Shown one piece after another: positions 1 through 10,754 of a stretch of 64,000 bases of DNA (its first letter is position 1; each line of letters begins with the position of its first letter). The stretch is from Lithospermum erythrorhizon (Eukaryota > Streptophyta > Magnoliopsida > Boraginales > Boraginaceae), in contig JADFUC010000511.1 of the NCBI GenBank assembly GCA_019722365.1, forward strand, positions 1,612,001-1,676,000, given 5' to 3'. A program made the translations under genes and the position numbers. Below the pieces are notes generated by a model. It searched no databases. It was given only the letters and a program-made list of their open reading frames with translations, and was not told the DNA's origin.

Positions 1-3000
1 TCAGCTGAGCAGTCGGGGAAAGCGACAGGGATGATGTCTACTACTGACTCCCTCAAGGCAGGCGATCAGCCTTCAGTAGCCACATCATTTTATAATAAGA
101 GGACTTACATGCTGTCCATTGCCCAACTTACAATCAATGAGGGCACAAGCGATTATAGGTACCTCTGAATTTCGCGTGCATTTCTGGAATAGCTTTTCTA
201 GTTTGCGATACATCTTGTAAGTGTTGATATTTTCGAATTGAATCGAAGATTGTTTCCGTACTTACTGACATTAGACGATGGACATCGATGCGTGTCCTTA
301 TAATGTTGAGAAAAGAAATTCAAGCTCCTGTATGCTGAGTTAGGAAGGGCACTTACGGGTGCTGCGTCATTAGGTTCTTTCGGACGAGAACTATTCTCGA
401 GTTCCTAGCCAATCAGGAACGCCAGGTTATGCATTCGGATTCTTGAGTTACGGAAGTTTCGAGTTATTAGTGTTGGAAATCGTTTATTTCCTGAAATCGT
501 AAAGCAACAATAATTGAGTTTTAGTTTATATGAATGTTCTAATACAAAATAATAGAACATAAATACTAGATAACTACAATCCCAACTGGAAAATACAAGT
601 ATACTAAGACTCCATCACGATCGAATCTCGATCCGCTGGGTGGTGATCATACACTAATTATGATTAACATAATCCTTTGAATTATTATTTAAAAAGTTGA
701 GCAATGTGATAAAGTGACCCTCTTTTATCTACGATCCGATGTCTTGACATCATGCACCCGCTTAAATAACTAAAAACTACTGATAACAATTTAGAATGGA
801 TGGGTCGAAGCCTAAGTCTTGACTTGAGAATCGTTCAATCCATCCCATCGAGAGAAGCGTCCGAGAGGCCGAGCCGTATGTCATCTTTAACGTATCCGTC
901 AAGTGACGCACCAAACTTTAGAGTTTGGTGTGATAATTTGCCAACAATGGTGGGATTAAGTTGTGACAGTAATACTTCACCGATCATGCTGGGTATATAT
1001 TTTATCAAGCTAAATTTATATCACATCAATCGTAAGACTAAATATAACACTTGAGATACATGGTATGACTTACGTAGAAAAATACAAAACTTATACTAGT
1101 TCTTAACTACGTTAACTATTTTTCGTTACTCCACGGCTGCTGAGTGGCTCCATCTTTTAATTATATTAACGGTTTAATAATTAATTCGCATGTCATTCAT
1201 TTTATGCAAAAATTATTCGAATTAAGTATTTCATAAATATAAATAGGCATGCTCATAGAATCTGTGACATCCATCCGATATATCTAAACATATAATATAC
1301 ATGAATAAATTAATTATCTAAATTATATTTACTCGTGTATAGCATGGATAGTAAATTGAAACGATACGTATCCATCAATGAATTTCATATATTATTGTTT
1401 AACTATCAGATAATACTCGCGAATTAAAAGTCGAAACTCGAATTGTATGTCATTAAATAATTTTATCACATATAATTTTAAATATTTTAAATTATTTATT
1501 TCTAATTCAATTAGTATTTTCGTTTAACAAATTAAACTAATTTTTAATTTTAATTAGAAATATTTAATTCTAATAAATTAAATTGAATAAATTAATCCGA
1601 GATAAAATTAATTGCAAATCCGATTTAATCGATGTCGAACATCTTCGCTTGACAGAAAGTCCAGCGATAACCGAGCCGAGCCAAAGAGCGGCCCGGTCAA
1701 AGATTCGAACCAGGAATTTGAAAACCACCTCAGTTTGAGAGTTCGCAGTACCCACGCTTGGGCGGTGGTGGGCGTGTGTTATCGCGCGTTCCATTTCCCA
1801 GAGGGGTGATATTGGAGTCGACTTTATATTTTCGACTCAATTTAATAATTTTTCGAGATACAACAATTAATGAGAAAATTATCACAGGTAACCTGATATA
1901 TTAATTTGAAACTCACTAGCTATTAATGCATGTTTAATTGGCATTCATGCATGTAATTAAAGATTAACATAAAGCAAAATATAGCATATATTAAATAAAA
2001 TTTATGACTAAAGTATTAATTACATAAATACAATCTAGTGCTTTGAGCTGGATGCCCTTTGTTGAATTAGCACAAATAATATCTAACGATACCGTGGATG
2101 TGAATCCCGTGATCATTACGATTGTATACTTGATAATTAAGAGACATAAAATATGTGTGCGTTAGCGGGGAATAATTATCGAGAATAAATGGAGGCGAAT
2201 ATTGTGGCCAAAAGGCGCGAGCATCGAAAGCCTGAGAATGCCTCCCAGGGTGCCCGTCAGCCGGCGAGCGAGTCCGCCAGGGAGTTTAGATTTCAGAACT
2301 CTTTAAGTGATGAACTATAAGGCGGGGTTCAGAAAATTAGGGGATTTTCCACTCTTTGATGAAATGAAGGAGGTAGGAGGGAGCTTTTGCCTTTCAAGGT
2401 GGAATATAAAAAGTGAGATGAGCGAGTTTATTTATAGTGGTCTTCCTCATCGAATGTCCTCTCTTTTGGGCTTTTATTGGAAGTTAAGGAAAGAGCTCTA
2501 CAACACCTCAAACTCAGTTGAAATTAGACTAGAAGATAGGATGGGGTTTAGAGTCTTACATGTCACTTCAGGCCAAAGAGGCTAGCAAGTGGGTTGGAGA
2601 ATGTTCAGTAGTTCTAAAGAGGAGATTCAAAAGCCCATCACTATGTATTCTCTAATTAGAACTAGAGTTGTCTTTTTAATAATTAAATATTGATCAGGGT
2701 TTGGTTTTAAAGGTTATAGGCTTGATTCAAAGTATATGCTAAATGACTATCTCTGTAGTATATTAGATTCTGTGGGATTTCTGTTGGCTTAAATATATAA
2801 TGGTCTTGAGTAAATACTACTCGAAACTTGACCACTAGCATAAATAAAACGTCTCATTCTTAACTTCAGTTATTAGTTTATCCTTCCAAGATTGTTCAAC
2901 GGACATTATTTATCTCTACTTGTTCCAACAATATACTATTTAATTTTCACATTTTCCAACCCATTCAGGTGGTTACCTTAGTTCTGTGCGTATTTGAATT

Positions 3001-3250
3001 ATCAAAACTTAGGTTTCCTAAATTAAATATCAGAAATATCTGTTTTATCCTTGTTCATATATAAAGATTTTGAAAAATTTCTATTAAATGGTTGGTTCTT
3101 AATCTTCACAATAACATATCTCTCCCTCCGTTTTTTTTTTTTTAATTAAAATGATTGTTTTGGATGAAAATTATATTATTTATTCTTGAGATTGTAAAAT
3201 TATGATAAAATGCTACATTGGAATTGTATGGTAAAGGGGAGCGGTTGCAG
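1..3250. other. Intergenic, unrecognised repeat-like DNA
   Basis: No gene is supported here. The DNA alternates between AT-rich stretches and short GC-richer patches (around 360-440, 840-920, 1640-1800 and 2190-2290), a texture typical of old transposon debris. The short open frames at 800, 1612 and 2307 show no recognisable domain. A partial CTCCCTCCG motif followed by poly-T near 3122 resembles one end of a Stowaway-type MITE, but no matching far end was seen. Confidence 0.4.
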
Positions 3251-3605
3251 TTGAGTTCGGTTCATTCAATGTTCATTAATATTCATATATGCAGAGATTT
3301 AAATTAAAAAAGTGATCTGGCGTTACTTAAAATGTCATTCTAAGGATGACACAAGTGAAAGAAAGATTAAAAGGATACCCAGTGTTTGTTAACTAGGTAA
3401 AATGTATTGCCCAAATTCGTTAAACAAGTTAATTAGAATTGTAAGTTAAAAATAAACACATATAAATTGATTAATGGTTTTGTATTAGAAAAATGTTTTT
3501 ATTACTAAAATCATACTAAAGAAAAAGAAAATATCCAAAAAATGAATAAATTTATGTTTTATAATTTCATATTATTAAATGAATGAATAATAATGAAAAA
3601 GCCCC
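3251..3605 (+). repeat. MITE-like repeat family, copy 1
   Basis: This non-coding copy begins with a stretch ending ATGTTCATTAAT and shares blocks in the same order with the copies at 25917-26255 and, inverted, 57996-58345: a segment on changing base pairs near a 'cattctaaggatg' block, then 'aaattcgttaaacaa', then 'gtaagttaaaaa'. It is the most diverged of the three. Length is about 350 bp. Its class is inferred only from size and ATTAATG-rich ends. Confidence 0.5.
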
Positions 3606-4544
3606 AATGGGCATTAAATACGTAAAGATTTCTTCGCCTGTTGCTCTTTCTATAAAGCTAATCAAGTGAGAAGTGAAGGGCAAATTAACGTTTGTTAGGT
3701 TATATTTATATGTTTTCATTTTATTTTATTTATTTGACAATACATTAATGTCATTCTATTCTAAATTTTTACCATTCAATTAGGCAGGGCCGGATTATTA
3801 ATATTAAATGCGTGGGGGTGAATAGATGGAGAGCTAGGTGAACATTTGTTAAGAGTGAGAATATGCTTTCTCACTTATACATTTGAATATGGATAATTGA
3901 GGTTATAGACTTATGGTGCGTAGCTGATCAATGATGACATACATGAGACTATTTTGAATAGATTTAGTTCGTTATAGGCTAGAACGAAAGAATGTTTCTT
4001 TTTATCTATATATTTATTTCATTTGTTTGCTCCGTAATATCTTAGCATTGAGGCATAAGTTATATATGAATAGTTAAGATGTAGCCAACTACACTACAAG
4101 CATGGAAATATATTACAGTGAATCTGAATCTGTATGATTATAATAATGTTAAAAGGCCGTATAGTTATAGTTTTACATTAAATCTTCATGAAAAGAATCG
4201 AAAAAGAAGATATTTCTACGGACTACCAATTAGCAGAGAACTGTCACGTTGGCACGTGGAACCTATAGTTCTCATAGTAGTTAATACTCTATATATATAG
4301 TTGGGATATGTGAAATCACAGAGTACAATTTGCATTCAGTGAACAGACAAACTCAGCATCTCAAACTAGCTATTTGATATTGCGTATAAATCACCATGAT
4401 CCCAACCATTTTACACCACACCTCTACTTATCCTCAATTATATAAAGAATTCCCCATTTCGATCAATTCCGAGATGCTATTAAGTTTACTTTGTTTGGAT
4501 TTCATTTATATATATAACCCTAAGTTGTTTCAAAATAAGTTGAA

Positions 4545-5280
4545 ATGGCACATTTGCCTCCTAAGGCACCAAACATGGCAACAACAAATGGTTGGCCCGA
4601 TCATATTTTCACCCACCAAAGACTTTCCTCAAATTGCACGCACTCCACCCACAACAACCCATGTGGGTGGGTGAATTGCCTGAATTTTCTCGTCGACGAA
4701 GAGGGGGTCTCACAGGAGATCAATCAGCGACTCCGTGGCCTTTCTTGAAATGCCCCTGGATCAAGAATGTGGAAGGTCATCAACTACTCAAGGCTCCGGG
4801 AATAATAGTAGTGAGTTTGACAAGTTTGATGATGAACAACTTATGTCTATGTTCACCGATGATGTTGGTGGAGGGTCTGTCCCTAATTACTTACCATCTA
4901 AGTGGAGACTAAGAAAGATTCAATATCGATCTCTTCGAATATTAATTAGAAGTTACTGATCAATTATTCTTCGTTTTTGGCAAGCAAATCAACTTTCATT
5001 AGAATTTTCATTCTGACATGTCTTTGTATTCACATTATTCAAGCCTCTTTCCTACTTTTGTTTCTTTAGGTTGTGACAGGGGTTCATTAAGTTAAAATAA
5101 ATTAAAACCATGTATGTATTTGAACATAATGCAGCTCATCAAGAAGCACTGAAACGGGAAATTGAGAGGCTGAGACAAATTTATTACCAACAGAACATGA
5201 ATAAGGTGATGCTTGCAACAATCTAGCCTTCACCTATGGATGCCACTGGTCCCCGCTGGACAAAGACAACATCAACTGAT
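4545..5280 (+). pseudogene. bZIP34/bZIP61-like transcription factor, broken copy
   Basis: The start at 4545 reads MAHLPPKAPNMATTNGWPDH, the characteristic N-terminus of the plant bZIP34/61 group. The reading frame then shifts within 4655-4700, where the NNP-W-V-E-F block is split over frames. From about 4709 another frame gives SHRRSISDSVAFLEMPLDQE and then FDKFDDEQLMSMFTDD, both hallmarks of the group. The middle exon with the basic region is nearly gone; only an RKIQY remnant lies near 4910-4930. A later exon starts near 5135 after an AG acceptor and encodes AHQEALKREIERLRQIYYQQ, the end of the leucine zipper region. Intact family members bind DNA as dimers and act in pollen and reproductive development; this copy cannot encode a complete bZIP domain. 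Sequence error could explain the frameshift but not easily the missing zipper segment. Confidence 0.8.
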
Positions 5281-5673
5281 TGAAAACAATAATAAATATT
5301 TGGTACCTCTAAGCAAGGTGAATTATGAATTATAAGAGTATTAATTAATTCATTTATTTGCTTGGCAACATGAGCCAACATCAGCCTTATAGGTTATTAT
5401 TATGAAATAATACGTTTAGTAAATGAAGGAAGAAATAGAAATGATGATTTTCACTTGTAATAAGGACTAATGTTATATAGAAACGTGAATGGCCTCTCTC
5501 TTTAGTTAGGAGGAGGCGCTGAGTGAGCTTAGAGATTGAGTTAGGTGCCGTTGTAAGAGCGATAGGTGGGTTTTTTTTCAAAAGGATAACATTATATATA
5601 GACATGATAAATCGTTTTAATGTACCTGCTTTCTAAAGATTGTCATCAAGTTTATTTAAGTTTTACCAAGTAG

Positions 5674-5675
<2 letters not shown>

Positions 5676-5710
<35 letters not shown>
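5676..5710. repeat. (AT)n microsatellite
   Basis: An uninterrupted run of about 17 AT dinucleotides lies just downstream of the bZIP remnant. It is a simple repeat likely to vary in length between individuals. Confidence 0.95.
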
Positions 5711-5715
<5 letters not shown>

Positions 5716-6227
5716 GATTTGAATTGAAATTATGAATTGATTACTTTATTTATTCCTTCTTTATTTTCAGTTTGATTGATTGAATATTCTCTGCAGGCTA
5801 GTCTGGAAACTGAGTGGATCATTGCTTTGGCTTTCATAAGATAAGGCGATAAGCCGACTATCTAACGTGGGCTGGATCTAGCAAAACTTTTAATGCTACG
5901 AGACAGGATAACGCATCTTGAATCATCGTTTTAAACTCAAAAATCAGGATTTTCTCATGTTATTTTATTTTTTCTGTTTTTTCCTCAGTTCTCCAATATT
6001 CTTCTTTAACTAAATAATTTAATTTCCTTAGGGATGGGTGAAGTTAGTTACTTGTCCAGCCAATCATTAATTCTTTTTATGGTTATTGTTGGATTACAAA
6101 TCACATGCGCGATTGTCATTTGTGTTGGGATGTTCTTGTAAAGAAGATCCAGTCAGGGTTTCTTTATTTTGATGTAATGTTATGGTAACTTTATTTTGTT
6201 GTATGTTGACAATACTGGAAATCATTT

Positions 6228-9200
6228 CACAAAGAAATCGTGCCAATCCAGCCGCTAACAACACTTTAACATCGGGTTGGCGTCGGCGATAAATTCATTC
6301 TTTCGATCTTGGTGTTAAATTCAGATCTCTGCGATAATAAAACTGAAAGTTGGCTCACAGACTTTACCGACTCAGAGCCGGCCTTGAGCCGACTCCAACT
6401 TTTGAGTAATTTATTTTTATTTAATTTTAACCGATGCTAAAGCAGCGTAACTTTTATTTAATTTTTCGATACCAAACCGACTCAAAGTTTATTTAATTTC
6501 TTTTTGATTTAATTTTACGTCTGACCAGCTAATTTTATTTAATTAAGCTTAAAAGCTATTAATAAATTTTATTTTATTTGTTTCTGACGCCATCCGAAAT
6601 TTAGTCTTTGCATTGTTATTTGAATCCAGCGCCATTGTTTCTTTCGGGGGAAAAAAAGCATGAGGATGCGCAAGTAACATTGCGGCATCAGGATGCGATT
6701 CATATATTCTCAATCCATACAATCATAATATTCCCAGTTCAATTCATACAAAAATAAATATATATATATAAAAAATATCAAAAAATATAAAAACCATTAC
6801 ATTTATCATTTCATCAAATAATTAATCGATGAAGAATTTAACATTCTCATTTGTAAAACATACATTTATCATTTATCATTAACATATAATCCAAAAATAT
6901 TGCTATTAATTCAAAAAAACATATCACATTATATTTATCGCTTTATCGAATGAAGAATTTCATTATCGAAACATATTAATAAAATAACACAAAGAAACAA
7001 GGAATGACATTACCTCCAATGAGACAATTTCTCACCAAATTCAGCCATTTTCTATTAAAAAACATAATATAAAATATTAGAAACTAATTAATTGAAAGTG
7101 AAAAACAAAGATGAAGTCACTTTCTGAAATGAAATTAAACCACAAAGTTAGTAATAATACAATATTATGAATAGAGCCCACCTCTTTGAAAAGTCACCTA
7201 GAAATTAAAATTAAAAAAAGTTAGTAATTAGCACAAATGATTATGAGACAAGATTAGTAATTGGAATAAATTGAAATAGAGAAATACGAATAATACTTTA
7301 GGAAAAAGAAAATGAAATTAATTGAATATGTATGTGTGATATTTAAAGAGCTGATTCTATGATTAAATCTTGCCCAGAGCCGTTAACTTAGGCGTAACTT
7401 TTTCAACTAATTTGAATTTCCTCATAAAACACGAGTGGGGAATCTGAAATTTTCAAACCCGGACTGTGACTAGACTCTAAAATCTGGAAAATATTACGCA
7501 ATTTAATGTTTGCCCCAGAGACGCCATCCAGCTAACAATGACTGAAAAAAGTCTGGTTTTTACAGAAGCAGAAACCACTCACCACTTATGTCATATGAGA
7601 ATGGGAACAAGATGTGTCGTTCTGAGAACTCGTATCGTGCCCATGACAAACACAAATACAACAACACGTAAATTTGCATTTTAAATCACATTAGTTTAAT
7701 ATAAATTGTAAGTATTACATAAAAAGTTTGTAAATTAAAACATTTTTACTCCTAATCTTCATTCGATGAGCTTTCGTTTTCTTGAGTATTCTTTCCAAAA
7801 TAGTTACGCCCAGTCGCCGTCTCGCCAGGGAGTAGTCCGATAGCGTATTCACCGCGTCGAGCTACTCGCTATTTCCTTAAGCATCTTTGATCTCTAAGTA
7901 ATTCACAGCCCCCTCTTGATAATGTAAACTATCGTCGGTTTTGATCTACAAGAGCAGGCGGAGGTTGTCGACTCCTCTTGGAAGACATCTTCGGTATTCA
8001 GCGGGCGCATCCACGTTACGCGTATGAGTCCAATCGGCTTCGGCTTAGCGTTCGTTTTCATTGCGACGTGCGGCATTTCTTTGTATACATTGGCTCGCGA
8101 AGCTAATTATCTTTTATTATAACGTGCTAGGATAAGCGGATCATCTTTGAAAACCGGTTGTGTGTTTGGTTGAACCATTCCATTCTTCGGATGCGCTGCG
8201 TCGACACAGCTGATATCGAACCAAAAACGCCCAGAGTACAACTTTGTCACAGTTTGTGGCAAATAAATCGACTCCCGAATCTCCTCGTCGCGCCCGTAGT
8301 ATTGATACTATCTTGCGCCTCCGTGGGCACTTGACACAAACTCTTTATTTGTGGTAGTTTATTACCGTCAACTCTGTCGATGTGAAAGTAGTACCACGTT
8401 GATGTAGTAACGCTGTACCTTTTGATTTCTTGGCGGGGCCTAATGAAAGTGCGGAAAATTTCAGTTAGCGTCGAGTTGGCGTCGGGGTTTGGCCCGTCAG
8501 TTCAAAAAGTTTGATTCCCTTTCGAAGTGTTTTGAGGAAATTCAATTAATATAAAAGTGGCGTCGAGATTAGCGTCGGGCCATGCAAAATTCGAACCAGG
8601 GCCTTTAAATATCACATAAATATCCAATTTATTTCATACTCTTTTACTAGATTTATATCCGTCTTTCTACCACATTTTAATTCATTCAATTGTTTCTCAT
8701 CCTCGTTTCAATTTAATTACTAGCTTTTTGTTTTTCTAACTTTGTTTGATTTACTTTCTAGGTGACTTCAAAGAGGTAATTTGTTTCACACTCATTTGCT
8801 TCAATACTAGCTTTGTTTAATTTCATTTGTAGGTGAGCTTGCATCTGTTAACAATTTTAAATTAGTAGTTTCTAATATTTTATATTATGTTTTTTTGTAG
8901 AAAATTGGATGAATTTATGGAGAAATTTCTTAAGTTGGAGGTATTATACACTTATTTCTCAGTGTTATTTTCTTAATAACAAATGTTGATAATGATATTT
9001 GTGTTTTGTGTTATTTGTGTTTGTTGTGTTGTTGTGTTTTTATTGTTTGTTTGTGTTATTGTGTTTGTTTGTGTTATTTGTGCTCAAGTTTGTGTTATTT
9101 AATATTTCTTTGTGTTTTCATGTTTTGGATAATTTCCTTAATATATTTTTTAGATAATTTTTTTGTGGAGTTAGAAATTTATGGGCCGGAAATATTATGA

Positions 9201-9781
9201 TTGTATGGATTAATAGAACTCTCATGAAGATAAATGGAATCTTTGCAATACATCACTGGATGTTCACAATGCAGGCTACTGACATTAGCGTCGGGTTGGC
9301 GTCGGGATTTAAATAAAAATGCAGAACTTGCCTCGGGATAGCGACGGGTGAACTTAAACTAAAAAGAAATTAAATAAAATATGGCGTCGGTTTGGCATCG
9401 GGTAAAATTAAATAAAAAATAAATCATATTATATGTTGGCGTCGGGTTTGGCGTTGGGAAACATTAAATCAAAAGTATATTAGATTATCTATATGGGTAT
9501 AGATTGGCATTCGGTCATAATTAAAAAAGATTAAAGAAACGTTAGCGTCGGTATAGCATCGGTTATATTTAAATCAATAATATTCATTTAAGTATTGGCG
9601 TCGGTATTGAGTCATTAAGCCAGCACTAAATCGGGTTTTTAGTGAGATTGCTCCGAGATGGAAATTAGCGACATAAAAACGGTATCGGTGAGTTACCGAT
9701 GCCAGCAGATGCTAAGGTGATATTAGCGGCGAGGTCGGCGTCGGTTTCCGCCAGACTCTGAAGAGTTTGGCACTTTCAGTG
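6228..9781. mobile_element. Degraded CACTA-like DNA transposon
   Basis: Both ends carry dense GC-richer subterminal repeats of the type GGGTTGGCGTCGG (from about 6260 to 6600 and 8440 to 9750). These are typical of plant CACTA elements. The left edge reads CACAAAGAAATCGTGCCAA and the reverse complement of the right edge reads CACTGAAAGTGCCAA, giving a plausible imperfect terminal inverted repeat starting CAC. The right arm repeats the motif at least eight times with 40-60 bp spacing. A 3-bp target duplication expected for the class was not convincingly found. The centre holds a decayed coding remnant on the minus strand. The element is about 3.5 kb, short for an autonomous copy, and is probably immobile on its own. 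The class is inferred from repeats plus the weak internal coding match. Confidence 0.65.
7880..8380 (-). pseudogene. Remnant of CACTA transposase-region protein (DUF4216-like)
   Basis: Read on the minus strand with frame changes, this stretch gives YYGRDEEIRESIY, then GRFWFDIS, then KDDPLILA. The order resembles the conserved region following the TNP2 transposase in plant CACTA elements (a YYG start, a WFD block, and a DP-ILA block before the 'QVFY' region). Several indels and no long open frame mean that it is not functional. This is pattern recognition only; a profile search with frameshift tolerance against DUF4216 would settle it. Confidence 0.4.
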
Positions 9782-9980
9782 GTGGAATGAAGTTTGATTA
9801 ACTGCACGCTTTTACTAGCTACGAACATGTGGCTAATGGATGATCAAGTGATTACTAAGAATGCAAATAAACAACAATGGCAGAAAAAGGAATGAATTAC
9901 AAATTCATGAATGTATCATGCATTCATGCATGCATGTATGTAGTTATTACCAAATAAAATACTCCCTATGCACTACATAC

Positions 9981-10754
9981 TCATTGTCTCTCAAGATCTA
10001 CAGACATCGTCCCATTATTTGTTTCTCCATCTTCTAGACAAGAAGTTTGAGATAGGTTCCTTCTTGATGATCTCTCCCTACTTAGAATCCTCCTAAATGA
10101 ACTCAACCTTGAAACTGATCCACCAATTTTATTAGAAGACGAAGATTGTAACAAACCACTAGTGTCGGACGATGACGCCCCTTCCATACTTTCTGCCACA
10201 GTTGGATAATCCATCTCCTCCAATGGCGGAGCTGTGGGTGGTGCGAGACCCTCCCGTGGCTCAGCCATTAGTACCTGCCGAGGCTCGGCTTCGGTCCGGC
10301 AAATCGGGCAATTTGGATGCGATTCAAACCATTTATCTATACATTCTGCATGGAAAGTGTGCTTACAATTTGGTAATGTTCTAGCCACTTCTTTTTCCTC
10401 AAGTGTGCTCAAACATATTGAGCATTCCATTATGGAGTCCCTCTCATCATTTTTCTTGATCACGAAGGTAGGAAGTGACGCCACGACTAGTGGATCGAGG
10501 CCGGTTTTGGGCGGCTCTAGAGACCGGACTATTGAAGGATTATTATTTGGGGTGATCGTCATTCTTCCAAGGGTGGCCTCCCGGCGGCGGACTTGGCGAC
10601 GGAGGATGCATTTGGCATAGAAATGAAGAATTGCTATAAAGAGGACTACCACGGATAAGGAGATTATGGCAGTGAGCATGATTTTGCTATTAAGATCATA
10701 TTTTTGGATTTTATGTTTAAAGGGGGGACGGTCATAGTCATCATCGTGCCCCAT
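9981..10754 (-). CDS. ATL-type RING-H2 E3 ubiquitin ligase
   Basis: An intact intronless protein of 257 residues, the usual form for the plant ATL family. One hydrophobic membrane segment spans about residues 26-48 and is followed by a basic stretch (RRQVRRR). The family's GLD motif is at residues 85-87. The RING-H2 finger has all eight zinc ligands: C111, C114, C130, H132, H135, C138, C149 and C152, with the conserved P128 before the third ligand and W142 that contacts the E2 enzyme. The C-terminal third is serine- and arginine-rich and low in order. Family knowledge: ATLs are membrane-anchored ligases that transfer ubiquitin from an E2 to target proteins, often in defence or sugar/nitrogen responses. 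The exact member cannot be named; the substrate is unknown. The start is the first ATG of the frame, just before the acidic MGHDDDYD leader. Confidence 0.95.
   Translation of the reverse strand: MGHDDDYDRPPFKHKIQKYDLNSKIMLTAIISLSVVVLFIAILHFYAKCILRRQVRRREATLGRMTITPNNNPSIVRSLEPPKTGLDPLVVASLPTFVIKKNDERDSIMECSICLSTLEEKEVARTLPNCKHTFHAECIDKWFESHPNCPICRTEAEPRQVLMAEPREGLAPPTAPPLEEMDYPTVAESMEGASSSDTSGLLQSSSSNKIGGSVSRLSSFRRILSRERSSRRNLSQTSCLEDGETNNGTMSVDLERQ

Noticed and set aside
1690..1720. GGTTCGAAT-like B box on the minus strand
   Set aside because: No A box at the right distance and no cloverleaf; the same short string also occurs at 8588 in the CACTA-like region.
9006..9200. Open frame rich in Cys, Val, Leu that looks like a membrane peptide
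   Set aside because: It is a translation of a TTGTGTTTG-type simple repeat inside the CACTA-like element, with no conserved motif.
6100..9800. Telomere-like or rDNA-like G-rich repeats
   Set aside because: The repeated unit is GGCGTCGGG-like, not TTTAGGG, and occurs in two arms facing an internal region, which fits CACTA subterminal repeats.
10234..10620. Long plus-strand frame opposite the ATL gene
   Set aside because: It is antisense to the intact RING-H2 coding sequence and shows no domain of its own.
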